NCBI GenBank assembly: GCA_023935145.1
Contig: CM043699.1
Location: 71,271,638 to 71,335,637 of the forward strand
Origin: Bretschneidera sinensis
Taxonomy: Eukaryota > Streptophyta > Magnoliopsida > Brassicales > Akaniaceae
Length of the DNA: 64,000 nucleotides
Direction: 5' to 3'
In this document: positions 12,088 to 24,735 of the stretch, in pieces
Layout: every line of letters starts with the position of its first letter
Numbering within the stretch: position 1 is the stretch's first letter
Program-made: the position numbers and the translations under genes
The notes under the pieces: generated by a model
What the model was told of the DNA's origin: nothing
The model's input: only the letters and a program-made list of their open reading frames with translations
Database searches by the model: none

Positions 12088-12489
12088 TGTATGGTTAAAT
12101 TCCTGTGAGTTATTTGACATGTATGAATTTAATTTTATATGTTAAAATGTAAGAGAATGCATGGTTATCTATGATACTCGAAAATGTGAAGCTTTGATAT
12201 GTGAAAAAGGCAAATGCTTCATTTCTTGATAAAATGTCATGATTTTTTACATGAACATAGTCTTTTGTGTAGATGAAATCTACAAAGTTTGGTAAGCTAA
12301 TTCTGATGGAGGAGAGAGAAAAATCAAAGCCTAGTTTATAAGGCCAAAACTTTGATTGAATTCACGTTACTACACATTGAGAATTACAGAATAAAATTTA
12401 CATGAGTATATAGAGCTCTAATAGAGCTTTCCAATGTATGAGGCACATATTTGTGGTCTACTATGGAGGCATAAAATAGCCTCGAAAGT

Positions 12490-12800
12490 TTCTACGTATA
12501 GGGTTATTTCAAAGGTCTGGAGGTTGAAGATGACCTCCAGCACAACCCTCTCATACGCCCAATGAAGCGTGCGTGCCACTGCCCTTTACCTGAGGCCTGA
12601 AACTCAAATGTGACCCTACTATCGTCATTAGCACCTTCAGACGAAGCATCTATCATTGGTCCGGTCACGATCTGACACCGAAAAGGTAGGGCATGGGTTC
12701 CACATGCCTTTGGTGCATTGTTTGTTTGGTTTTTGCTAGTTTTAAACCGTAAACGCAACATTCGAAGGTCCAACGGTGCGTGTAGCGATCTGCAACGGCT
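12490..12800. other. GC-richer block of unknown origin with a hairpin
   Basis: Base composition changes sharply from the AT-rich flanks. On the minus strand an open stretch of 89 codons (12773-12504) covers it, but I recognise no family. An 8-base perfect stem CTGGAGGT (12517-12524) and ACCTCCAG (12533-12540) with an 8-base loop lies at the left side. It could be a captured gene fragment, part of an LTR, or internal DNA of the copia remnant at 12076. Confidence 0.45.
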
Positions 12801-13093
12801 ACAACAATGTGAAATTTTTTTATTTTGTTTAGAAGATTATTTTTTATTTTTATATAATTTTTCAAAAATTAATTTCTTATATATTATGTATTATTATTAT
12901 TTGAAAATAATAATAATTTAATAAAATTTAATTTTGGGAAATATATAGAAATAATTCTAAGTAGTTTTGAATGCAACAAAGTTATTTTGAACTTAAAATG
13001 AACTTTTAAAGGGTTTATATCTGATGGGAGTTTCTAGATGTTCAGTCTCTCCACAATTGTGAATCAAATTGAATTGAGTGTCGTGCATATATC

Positions 13094-14861
13094 TAGTGGT
13101 GGCAATATTTGACCCAACCGAAAAACCTGATACGATCCACCCGAAACACAACCCGTCTGAACCCAATAAACTACAACAAAATATTATGACTCAAGATCCA
13201 AACAATCCAAAATTGAAATGACCCATGACTTGATTGACATGAGACCCAACACACCCAAAACCCGACTAACCTAAGACCCTTGCGACCTGTGACCCGAGAG
13301 ATCCAAAATCCGAGCAATTTAAAACCCAAACGACTCGAAACCCGAATGACTCATGATCCAAACCGAAATTCAAAATGAACCGTTTGCTTTTAAAGAGAAA
13401 AACTAATTGTTTGTTATTTGTTAAGCAAAGTCTCACATTAATTATATTAAGTTTAAAAGTACTATCTCATAATTATTAATAAATAATTTTAAAAATTTAC
13501 GTTTAAGAAATATCATTACAATTTTTTTATACACAAATAAGTGTCATAATCACAAAATATATGACTTGATATATTATTAACTATCTTATCCTAATAAAAA
13601 TCATGACCAATTTTGAATAATTGATAACAACTTGATAAGATTTTGGAAGATAAAGTTTTATTATCTTATTAAATTTAAAAAAATTTATTAGAAAATATCC
13701 CTGAACTTAATAATTTATTTCTATACTAATTTCACCATTAACAAAAGGTGATAAAGAAAATCTTGTAAATGAATACACGTTAAAAAACACTTTTACTACT
13801 TTACCAACAATAATTTCAAAAGAGATTCTTTAAAACTAATTAAATTTATATTTTCTTAATTATTTTTTTTATTGTAAATGATTTTATTTAATATTTATCA
13901 ATATTTACGTTATCTAAAAATAGGTTATATTTTATTATTTTAAATAGAAATAGGTAATGGTTAAATATCTTTTATATTGCTTAATCAATCAAAATGTGCA
14001 TATATGCCTTAATGGTTGTGTGACTTATTATCCCACGACCAACAAATAGGTTCAACATTTAGACTGAGTTGTTTTTTTTTTTTTTTTTTTATATATTTTT
14101 AGTTTTTTACCCATTAAAGGGATTTCTTTATAGAAATTTGCGGATTGTTAAGACTGAATTCGCAAATTCGCATAGCTCTCGTGCCAGATCTAGCAAATCA
14201 TGAATTTTTCCCATTCCATAAGGCACTTAACTTAAAACTACAAATTAACATTATTTTTTCTATTTTATAAATGACTGTATAAATTTTATATTGCACTTTT
14301 GAATCCTTGGCTAAATTGATTTTTTCAAACCATGACTTGAAGTTAAGTTAAATACTTAAATATTAGCATGAAAAGAATATCGAACAAAATTTATTTATAT
14401 TTAATTATTTAATTATTATTAACTTGCATGGCTTCATTTAATTAAATTTAAATTAAGAAATATAATCATAAAATAGCTAAATGCTCAATATAAGTGGTCA
14501 AGTACTTAACTCAAATCGAAACCTAATCCGTACCTAAATCAAAGTTAAAATAAAAAATTAGATTCTAACATGACTTTTTTTTTTTTCAAAAAAAGAAGAA
14601 TGAGTAGATTCGATGGATCAATTCGAATCTGTTTGATACTTGAGTTGATTCGAGGCCCAAACGACTTGAAACTCGGATGACTCAAGACCCAACCGACTTG
14701 TGACCCCGCACAATCGAAAACCCGACTAACTTGAAACTCGAGCGACCCGTCACCTGAGTAACCCAAAATCGAACAATCTGTGACCCAAAAAACCCATGAT
14801 CCGAACAATCCAAAACCCAAAACAACCAAACCCGACTTGACCCACCCATTTGCCACCTCTA
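13094..14861. mobile_element. Probable hAT-like non-autonomous DNA transposon
   Basis: The left end reads TAGTGGTGGCAA and the right end, reversed, TAGAGGTGGCAA: 12-base terminal inverted repeats with one mismatch. Flanking 8-base sequences catatatc and tatatata match at six of eight positions, compatible with an old 8-base target duplication. Both subterminal regions (13110-13390 and 14640-14850) are long degenerate runs of CCCGA/CCCAA-type motifs on the plus strand. TAGGGGTGGCAA-like ends with an 8-base duplication fit hAT elements. No transposase is present in the 1.77 kb. An alternative is two separate small elements, each supplying one end. Confidence 0.55.
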
Positions 14862-17559
14862 TATATATATTAGTTGTTGTGTCAATAAAGTTTAATAATT
14901 GTCTGAATTCGTATCCGAATAACATGATTCTTGCATTGAAATTTTATAATTTCATGATCTTAGGTAATAAGAGATTGATTTTCTATAAGCATGTCTTAAT
15001 TATTGTTAATGAAAATTACATGTTTGTTTTCTCTGAAATTATGATATTTTATGAATCTTTGTGATTATCATATGAATAACTCTATTATATTTATGGTTTC
15101 ACTTTGAAATGATGTTTAAATATTATTGATAGAATCGTGATAAAAGTTTTATGATTCTTATGGAAATAACATACAATTTTCTTTAAAATAATGAAAATTA
15201 AGAAAATTATAGAAAATCATATAGAACATGATGCTTTCCTGGTCATGGAAGATTTTGTAATGGTCTAGTTCTCTCATGAGGAGGGAGACTTTCCATTAAC
15301 TAGCTTCAGTCTCATATGAACGTTGTATGTATATCAAATGCATATCATTTGACCAATGATTGGACCTTTGATGATCGAGCTTGACTCTTATGCCTAAATT
15401 GATGAACAAATGTTTGTCATCTCATAAGAAGTAGGCATAAAAGGTGACTAGTGTTTAAAAATATACTTCCTTAGACAAGTTATAAAAGCTACTGGTGTGT
15501 CTGGGGGTGCATGGTAGACTATAGTCCAGTGGGAGTATGAATTTGGGTTTGGAAGGTCATTAAAACATTCATAAGTGGAAAGAAATTAAAATATCTTAAA
15601 ATGATTAATATAACTCAAAATTACATAAATAAAACCTTTTAACAATGAAAAATAAGGTCGTTATGGGTTTTTGGGTTGTGAGATTTGAAAATTTTCTCCT
15701 AAGATTTGTGCATTGAATAAATTAGCGAGTAATGACATACCGCTTGGTAGCGCCGGAGGTGATTGGGAGCATAGTGAGTTTTCAATCTTGCAACACATGA
15801 AAAATTTATTATTCACTTATTTAGCTTAGTGCTGCAAATATAAATGTGTGCTATAGATAAGATCAAATTAAGTTGTGAATAAAATTTTAATGAAAAGTGT
15901 AAGAAATGTAATAAAAAATTCTAAATAAAGATGAAAATGGTGCGACATATATGGCATAAAGCCTCTCTTTCATGAGTGTAGATAGGAATAAATTGTAGAA
16001 AAGATACTAAAATGAAAAATCTTCTTTAAACCATCACGTAATGGCATATAGACCAATTAGCTCATTTAAAATTATTTGACGCACAAGAGTAGCTATTCTT
16101 ACGATTTAATAAGTAAGATCTCCTGATGGATCATTGAACACATATAAGATTCATTAAATTACCTTTTATAGCTATGAATTAATTTGTATGCATTGGTAGT
16201 ATAAATTAACACAAAAGCTTAATTGCACCTATTATGTTATGGTTGAGCATACAAAAGCGATGTTGTGGGGTACCGCCCAGGTTTCGTCTCTTTTGCAACT
16301 CCATCTAAATACCCAAGACTCTCCCTCCCTAGGGGATAGAAGCGAGGGAGCAGATCGAAGTGGTTAGACTTATGGAATATGTGAGTTTGAAAACCACGAA
16401 GATGAACACCCTTTCCAAATAATATGATAAAGAGATATCACGAAGATCCTTTTTAAATGGTCAACTCCATGCAAATTAGTAGGGTTAACCAAAAGGACAT
16501 TCCAAGAAACCTAGCCATTAGTCAAATTAAATAGAGAAATGGATTCGGTACTTTGGATATGTGATGGGAAAGTTCGGAGAGAACCCCATCAATGCCTAGA
16601 CCTTCAAAGATTTACTCTCCACAGCTACTTGTAAAGGATTTTAATTTGGTTTAGTTAATCGATTTTTTTTCCTTTGTTGTTCGAATTAGGTTTAGCAAGC
16701 AAGAACACAATGATATGAAAGAACACAATTATTATGAATGAGATGACAATTATAGAAAAAATAATAACAATAAATTAAGAAAAATAAATAATATCATGAA
16801 AAATAAAAGAGGTAAACAAAGAAGATAAACCCTAACCCTAGCATGCTTTTATCATCATACAAAATACAAATAATTAATCATTCATATATTATCATGCATA
16901 TCATCTTATCAAGGAAGCTATGAGATTAAGGTAAGAATAAATGCAAACCCTAACCTTAGGTTTTGTCATGTTCATGTAATCATCATATAATTTCCAGAAT
17001 TTATATTCCATAGTATCATCAGGAAAACTCAACCAAACAAGATTAAAATCAAGAATACTATGAAATCATTGAAATAAGTATAAACCCTAGTTTGATGATT
17101 GATAAATTTAATCATGTTGTTAGATCAATTAAGCATGTTAATTATGTTCAAAATATTCTCAAACAACCAAATATTAACTTTGAAAAGCATGTAGAAATAA
17201 TTACAAATCGGAAAATCGAAGAGGAAATAAAAATTGGAAACTAAAATTCGAAATTCTAATCTAGACTTCGTTCCATCCTTGGACACCAATCTAGACTGGG
17301 GTTGCACCTAGAACGCCAACCTAGACTGGCATCCAACCTCTGATGGTGCTGGAACTTTTTTCTAATTATGTTTTTTGGTCCAAAATTAGATTCTGAGTTG
17401 ATTTTTAACGTACAAACACTCAAATAAATTCAATTACATCCTAATAAACATGTTTCTAATCATCAAACACTCAATTAAACATGGATCAATAGAGGATTAA
17501 ATTAAAACTATAAGTTATCTCACGAATGCAAACAAGCAAGTAAAGAAGATTAAATCGAA
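14862..17559. other. AT-rich stretch without recognised gene
   Basis: No protein motif, no LTR ends and no tandem repeats were recognised. 15230-16640 is less AT-rich and has phrases such as ccagtgggagtatg and ggtaccgcccaggtttcg that suggest old transposon DNA, but I cannot assign it. A short motif ctagactgg repeats three times at 17260-17330. Confidence 0.4.
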
Positions 17560-18340
17560 GGCCTTACCTCTTCATGATTATTGCTAATATTGGATAATCT
17601 TTGGAGATAATTTAGATTATCCTTACAGGTCCACAAACATGAGACTTGGGATCAATTCAATTAATCATTCGAATTTGGGTGGTGGTTCTTTTTAGTATCG
17701 CCTAAAAAAGAGCAAGGATTTGATGGTACGGGCGATTCGTCAAAGGGTTGATATTTGATTGATTGTGATAGGAGATATAGCTTCTGAACTATTACCAATT
17801 CAAAAACTACTTCAGAAAACTAAATTGAAAGCTCTTAAAAATTTTGAGAGAAAAAAAGTTTTAGAAAATGTATTTTTGACCAAGTAGCTCTGAAAAAAAA
17901 AATAATAACTCTTAATTGCTACTTGATGCCCTCCCTCTAGAGAAGGGAAGGGTTTAGACATGAGCTGAAAGTCGAGTGTCGTCCTAGAATTATATGAAGT
18001 TAGTTGGATAGAAATAGACTTGAATTAAATAAATTCTTATCTTGGTTTTAAAGTAGAGCTTATCCAAATTCGGGAGGTGAAATTGGCAGATTTTGGAACC
18101 TGCTTCAAACAAGTCGTGTGGGCTCATATGAAGTCCAAAATTAGTGTTCTTGGTATTCTTGGAAAGCTATGAGGGTCCATTTTGTAATGAAAGTGAGCCT
18201 GAAATATTAGGTATTTTTCAGGCTATGGCCGAAAGAATGGACCTAGTCTGCTTTGGTATAAAAATCACAATATATCCAATACATAATCAGTTTAAGCCCA
18301 TAATATATCACATTAAATATAACAAATAGACTTAATTGGT
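17560..18340. repeat. Possible gypsy LTR remnant
   Basis: The wording at 18090-18230 (ggcagattttggaacctg, gctcatatgaagtcc, ttggaaagctatgaggg) resembles text common in LTRs of plant gypsy elements. No TG/CA boundaries, primer site or partner copy were found, so strand and extent are unknown. Confidence 0.28.
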
Positions 18341-20653
18341 TAAGTAAATTCCGATGCTCAGATTTAATATTTTATAAATTATAAGACCTGAAAATCAACT
18401 GACCTGCAACTTTAATTTTTTTTTTTTTTATGAAAACCCTTTTAGAAATAATTTTCTCTCATAAGTTTGTAAACATTAAATTGGTAAAAACCTACAAATC
18501 ATCTCCACAAATTATTGCCTGAAGTCGATTATTCGCAAATTAGTTATTTTCATTGACTTGGTTAAGAAGGGTGATCCTTATTAATTAAGGGGTACAAAAT
18601 GAGGAGTTTACAAATGCCAGTTAAAACAACTTAGCCGCATACCTTTTCTTTTGGTAGCTATTTGCCTAGTGAGAGCTTATTGATCTTAGAATTATGTGCA
18701 GTTAGGATGTTCAAATATCCTTGTTGGAGCACTATTTTGAATGGTATGGTAATGCACTTCCTGACTGCACATTCCACAATAAGCTAATTTTATCGATATT
18801 CTTACTTAAAGTAATGAGGAAGGATAAAATTCTACTACTCTCGAAACATAGCTAGATAAAATAATGCACTTCGTGAAATGCAATGCACCTTGAAGGGTAG
18901 TATAATCATTATAATAGAAATTTTCAGACAACAACATGTAACCATAAATAGCTTAAATTTTTTTTGCTCACGACTATGCTAGAAGCAACTAAAATTTTGG
19001 GGTTAATTTGTTTCTTGCTTCAAATTGTCATAATTTCTCCCCCTATTAGAAAGAAAAAATAAAGGACAATCTTGTAAGAAATAGATGTGGGTTGAATATT
19101 AGTAAAGCCTGGTAAAACGAATGAATTAATTGGTAAAATTGTGCGAAATTTGTGCATCCTTACTTTATCTATTGTTGGAGTGAGAATGACAGAGACTTTC
19201 AGCCATATGGATAAGATATTCCTTATTGTGGCTCTCCCAACAAACTAATTAAGATTTTAAAGGGATTGTCTTAACCTCTTGCATCTACTGGAAGTGATAC
19301 ACCAAATAATGGAATAGGTCTATGTAACATCAACTCATGGAAGTAGTCATGAAAGAATTTCATATCGTATTTTGGAGATTGAAAAGGAATAGTTTTTTTT
19401 TTTTTTTTTTTTTGCATTTGCTCCACCTATCGATGATGAGTCTAACATAAGAGAAAGTCTCTCTCACTCTTTATCAAGGGTTGATAGAATTCATGAGAAC
19501 AAGCCATATTTAGGACTTGGTTATTCTCTTGCCTAGGCGTAAGGTAAATTGGGAACATTTTCTCAAAAGGCCAAGTGCAAAGTAATTGGATTCGTAGTAA
19601 AATGTAAGGTATTCCTAATGGCAAAGACCAAAACTAAATAGGTGGAATTATCTTATTTCCTTAAGCGTTTAAGTTTACTAAAATTTGTTAGCATGGGTTA
19701 GTTTGTGTTTTCATTCGAGATTGTGAATTTAAGAGCATTCATATTTATTAGGTTGAGTAAAGATGTATGTCTAAACATCTTTGAATAGATGTGGATTGTC
19801 AATTTAAATACTAGATAAATCTGTTAAGGAAATAGGTGTTGGGTTAGTCAGCTTTAGACAGTTCTAAACATATCTTTCTTGTGGCACCTCTCTCTAATTA
19901 ATTTAATATTAAAGTTCATTAAAGATAATTATCAAGAAAAATTTGAGAATCTTTAGGGTTAACTGTATTTCTAGTTTAAAGCGTTGACAAATATAAGGGC
20001 ATTCATGATACATAGTTGTCTTACTGTATCATATGACTCGGATTGTAAACTTAATTATCATAATATCTAAAGTCTAGCGGGTTTGCACTAATGGTTATTA
20101 GAAGAATCAACGTATAAAAATTATGATGAGAATAACTTGTGAATTTTTTCAATGAGACTGTTGATAATAAGATGTTAGTGTTGTATTAAGTTGATATAGG
20201 CGCAACTGCATTAGCATCATAGTTAAGGTAGATGCTATAGATTACAGCTTGATCCTTAACATAAGCCCAAATGATCATATTCACCAACTAATAAGTGGTT
20301 GAACCTAGAAATACTCAAAGGGAAATGTGAACACCACTACGGTGATGTTCAAAATATGTTATGATTAAAAAAAGGAATTTTGAATTATCTAAAGAATTTG
20401 TGAAAATCACTTCTATTATTGGAAAGGCGGGGAATTGAGTATATGAAAATGTTAAAATTGTTTTCATGAAATATTTTAGTGATAAATAATTTTTGAAAAA
20501 GCCCATCTTATGTTTTTATATTAGAAATTTTTTTAAATGAAATTGCCAAGAATAGTGGGAGTAAAGCTCCACTAAATGAGTGTGAAGTGTATTTCACCAA
20601 GTCGGAGTATACCATTAAGAAATGATTCTCATCTGACTTATGATAAATGAAAG
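18341..20653. other. Stretch without recognised gene
   Basis: AT-rich with moderate complexity. A run of 21 T near 19395-19415 and scattered short open stretches are the only notable signs. Nothing matches a known family by eye on either strand. Confidence 0.4.
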
Positions 20654-21473
20654 TGTAGGGTCCTCTCCTTTCCACCCCAAATGTCTTCCTAAGCTCCCCT
20701 CCTCGAAGGGGTGAGCGTTAGTACAATTCAATGGTGGAAGGGAAAAGGCTCGCCTAGGAGGCACACAAGGGCTTAACTTTCATTTGCTTTGTGCGCTTCT
20801 TTCATTTCTTTTTGTTGTCTATTTCTTTAGGGTCCATTTCATTCATTCGAGGCCCATGGAAAAATTTATGGACCGAAGCACACGACTCGTGGGGTGAGAA
20901 GTCACTACTCAACTTTTGAGGGAAAGATAATGAACCCTCTTTTAACTCTATTTTGGCCATGTGATGCAGGACGATCCGAGTCAGATGATGCTGAGCTGTC
21001 AGATGGCAAGTGGGCTACCTAAGCCGGTTTACATCGTTTAGCAGGCCATAGGTTTGGATTGGGCCCCGAAGACCCTAGTCTGATTGGAAACGAGCTTTCG
21101 GGAAAAACTTAGTATTTTATACTAAGCCTTATCGTTTTTAAGCCAAAAAACGAAGCTTAGACCTTCAAATTGGCAGTTTTTAGTTTTTAGGAAACTTTTT
21201 ATTTTATTTAATTTAAATTCGGCCTTAATTTAATTTTCTTATTTTAGCTTCGACTTTATAACTAAGGTCTTAGGGTTTCGTAATATTATTATTGTATTTT
21301 TGGAATAAATTAAAATAAAGTATCAGAGTAGTTTCTCTGTATTGTTTTATGGTTTTTCTTGTGTTACTCCCTGTGAACTATCTGTTCGATTAGCCTACAG
21401 AATAATCGCTATTCTGCCAGGCGTCACCATGTTTAGATTCTCTTATCAAAGCCAAATTTTCTTAAATTCTACA
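20654..21473 (+). repeat. LTR-like fragment with TGTAG...CTACA ends
   Basis: An 820-base block, GC-richer than its flanks in its first half, starts TGTAGGGTCC and ends TTCTACA, giving 5-base inverted ends. It is followed by ttggaattgacac, which starts like a primer site (TTGG) but matches no site I know. The flanks (gaaag and ttgga) are not duplicated. It may be a solo or partial LTR; chance ends are possible. Confidence 0.3.
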
Positions 21474-22829
21474 TTGGAATTGACACCCACTACTGCAACG
21501 CTACACTATCTCTAAAGAAATTTACAAAACTAACCTTTGGTTCACTACCACTGTCTTTACCTCATTTTCTTTATTTTTTTTCTTTTATAAAGTTGTTGTG
21601 GTACGATAAAAAGTGCCATGTGGTGTTGTCAGCCTGGCATATGAATGAGTGCAATTTATGTTCTTCAAACACACTATTGCTAGTGTTTTAAAAAAAGAAG
21701 AAGAAAAAAATAGTTTTAGGAAAACTGGGGTTAGGTTAGTAAATTCCAATGAGTCACTACAGGACAAATGACAACAAAATTTAAGCGATTGGGCTTAAAT
21801 ATGGGTACCAAGCTAGGCCTTTATGGCCTACGATTTAGAAGTTCAAGGTCCATGCTTCTAGTCTTTGAGATAGACGGGTTAAATCCATCATCTCGCCTAA
21901 GGAAAAGCCTAACCCTTACTCATTTGGGAAAACTTGTTAAATGATGAAAAACAAGTGCTACTTATGCTTTCTAATTATACACAAGCATGCAAAAATAAAG
22001 CAATTATTTACAAACAATACAAACAAGAAAAATACAAAATCTACATTTCCATTCTATCATACAAGATCTAGTATAAATATACAATCAAATGGTCGAGGAG
22101 TTTTAAAAGCAAATATGATTTCAAAAATTTAAAAAGAGATGAGAGGGAGTGTGTACCTTTGGAGAACTCTGCCGAGGTCAATTCCTTTAGAATAAAACTT
22201 TCGCCTTGGTACTATGCTTTTAGTTTAGTGTGTGGGGGATCCTTAAGGAAGGAACCAGCTTCGTCGAATGCTAGAATGCTAAAGCCTTGCTTTTAGAAGA
22301 TCTACTCTACTTTTACTCTGGAATGCAGTAAACGTTCATAGGTAAGAAATGGGATAAAAGTTATAAGATAAAAGACTTACATAAATTCTCTAGTTTAGAG
22401 ATTTGGAAAGTATTTAGCTCTTGTAGTTGTATTTAAAGGTCAAATGGGACAACCTATTTATAGGCTTGTGGGGGAGAGCCCGAATAGCTAAAGTTGAAAG
22501 TTGGAACCTCCCTAATAAGAGGCCCATACTAGATTAACAAACACTGTTGGAATTTAAAGCTGACGCCACAACACTAAAGTCAGATGTTGAACTCCAACAT
22601 CCAGAGCTAATCACAAACCCTCACATCTTTACATGACATTAATACAATGACATGGTTGGCTCTACCATGAATCATGCTCCCCATCCTTATCTGATTTGAA
22701 TATGTAAACAGGGCACTGTTTGTATTTAACTTGAGAAAACCTAAAGGAAAGGGAATCCATCTCTTAATAGGACCATTTACAATAAAAAAAATTGTTTAAA
22801 CAACACCTCAGAGAATTCAGAAGAGCAAG
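21474..22829. other. Transposon-like DNA with a minus-strand TATA box
   Basis: No coding signal. On the minus strand CCTATAAATAGG lies at 22453-22464 in a U3/R-like setting, so 21750-22600 may be part of an LTR read leftwards. Boundaries were not found. It separates the end of the LINE from the LTR-like block at 20654. Confidence 0.35.
22455..22462 (-). promoter_or_regulatory. TATA box, minus strand
   Basis: TATAAATA inside the palindromic context CCTATAAATAGG. It would drive transcription leftwards from a suspected LTR remnant. No downstream gene survives. Confidence 0.4.
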
Positions 22830-24033
22830 TCAAAGCTTTAGTAACCAACTACTCAGCACTTAACCAATCACAAGTGTGAAGGATAACATTTTTGTTATGC
22901 CAGAGAAGCCATAGGCCAGTTGTAGCTGACTCCTGATCCTTTTGCTGTAAACATTCAATTAACTTATAAATAATCTCATGACAGAATCATGATTGAATCA
23001 ATAAAATCACTCTCCTAAACGCGATAACTACCACAATTCCCAAGCAAAATCACAAAGGAAAAAGGTATGAATAACATATTATCGATATTCCTTATATAAG
23101 TTACAACTAGAATCCTGTAAAACTTTTCGATGTCAAAAATTTTCTTTGGTTGGAAAACTGTTCCCATAAAGTTGCAAACCAAGTGCTTGACCTTATTTTG
23201 CACCCCAACTTCCAAATATTATCCCAGAAAAAAGCATAGCAAGATGAAGAGGACCCTGAATCTTGTGAGAAATTCTTATCTTTCCCATGGTAGGCACTTT
23301 TTATTGAATAATAACCACACCTAGAGTGATTCCAAACCAAATTTTCTAGCCTCCTAGTTGCCAAAAGTTGCAAGATGGCCACCTCCACTTCAAAAGAAAG
23401 TAAAATTGATTTGACTAAATTCTTATTCCAAAACTGAGAAATTAGATAAATAAGATCACTCATAAGTGCATCATGAGGAAGAGTGCTTCAAAGGGACACC
23501 ACCTTGTAAGTGATAGGAGTAAGAAGACATTTATCTTTCCAAATCGAAATTGAGTCTCCATCACTAACTCTCTAAAGAGACCTTTACTCAATCAAAATCC
23601 TAGCGACCCACACACTTGGCCAAGTGAAAGTTAGGTTCTATCCAAGGCACGCCTCAGTAAACAAAGTATTAGGAAAATACTTTGCTTTATCAAATCTACA
23701 AACAAAAGAACTAGTATTGCAACCTACTCTCCAGGCTTGTTTTCCTAACATGGCCATATTGAACATGTAGAAATCTCAAAAACCTTACCTTATTTTGTTC
23801 TTTAGCAAGCATAACTTCTTCCAGCTAATCTAGGCCATTTTTCTTTCATTCCCCTTACAGCCCCACCAAAACCAAAGAACACAAGATGCAATATCATTAC
23901 AAACAAATATTAGAGTTTTAAAACAACTCATAGCATACGTCGGAATGAGTTGAGCCACCACTTTAATTACAACTTTTTGCCTCGCTTTGGAAAGAAATTT
24001 TTTATTCCATCTATTTATTTTTTTCCAAACTCA
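22830..24033 (-). pseudogene. 3' part of an L1-type LINE ORF2 (end of RT, zinc-binding tail)
   Basis: On the minus strand the text runs FLSKARQKVVIKVVAQLIPT, YAMSCF, FWWG, then MAMLGKQAWR, AKYFPNTLF, VSDGDSISIWKDKCLLTP, and NLVWNHSRCGYYSIKSAYH with FFWDNIWKL. These are the conserved end of plant L1 RT and the following zf-RVT region. The last recognisable text is TTGLWLLWHNKNVI near 22900. Many stops and frame changes are present. Its left border (3' end) has no clear poly(A). The 5' continuation lies at 32672-34189 beyond element A. Confidence 0.9.
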
Positions 24034-24408
24034 TGTAAGTCTATCAGCACAGAAAACGTAATAAAATTTATTTTTTTTAATTATAACAATAAATATATCC
24101 CCAGAATTCTCTATGAATGTATTAGAACGATAAATCACCACAAAACGTTAGGGTTTATACCTCAATGGAGATTTTCGTTGGATTTTGAATTTGATTCAAA
24201 AGTCATTCAAGCATCTGGCCTCTAAGCGTATCCATATAAACAACTAAAAAAGAGGATCTAATTCTTTGGGATGTCGAGCACAACATGTGGAGAAGGACTA
24301 GGGCTAGCTGAAATCTATGAGTGCTAGCTCTAAGGTTTTTGGTTTTTCTAGAAAGAAAGAGATTTTAAAACTCTAAAATTTCATTAGGGTTTCTATCAAA
24401 TAAAATCC

Positions 24409-24416
24409 CTTATATA
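24409..24416 (-). promoter_or_regulatory. TATA box of the element A LTR
   Basis: TATATAAG in the context CTATATAAGGG on the minus strand. The 5' LTR has the weaker ctaaataaggg at the same place (about 31470), and the related LTR at 44548 has TATATAAATA. It probably set the transcription start of the family. Confidence 0.6.
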
Positions 24417-24624
24417 GAAGCTTTACTTCTAAAAGTTCTAAGATTTATGGAATTGTAATTAAATCCCTAGTTTAATTTGATTTTGAGAAATCTCTCTATT
24501 GGTCTTCTAGTTTTCATTATTCTTGCAATTGTCCGATTGTGTGTGATCCCTTAGGTTTCACGTTGGTAGTAGGTTGTAACTTTTACATATCAATTGAATC
24601 TCATCCAATTAATTAAAAATTATT

Positions 24625-24735
24625 TAAATTTAATTTGAATAAAAACTCCTTTTAATTTAATTCGAATTAAAACTCCTTTTAATTTAATTCAAATTAAAAC
24701 TTCTTTTAATTTAACTTGAATTGAAACTACTTTTA
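24625..24735. repeat. 28-base tandem repeat in the 3' LTR of element A
   Basis: Units of about 28 bases containing actccttttaatttaatt and a -aattaaaa- link occur about four times with small changes. The 5' LTR lacks the expansion, so it arose after insertion or was lost there. Confidence 0.8.

Noticed and set aside
16824..16850. aaaccctaaccct as interstitial telomere repeat
   Set aside because: Only about two units; this short a run is common by chance in AT-rich plant DNA.
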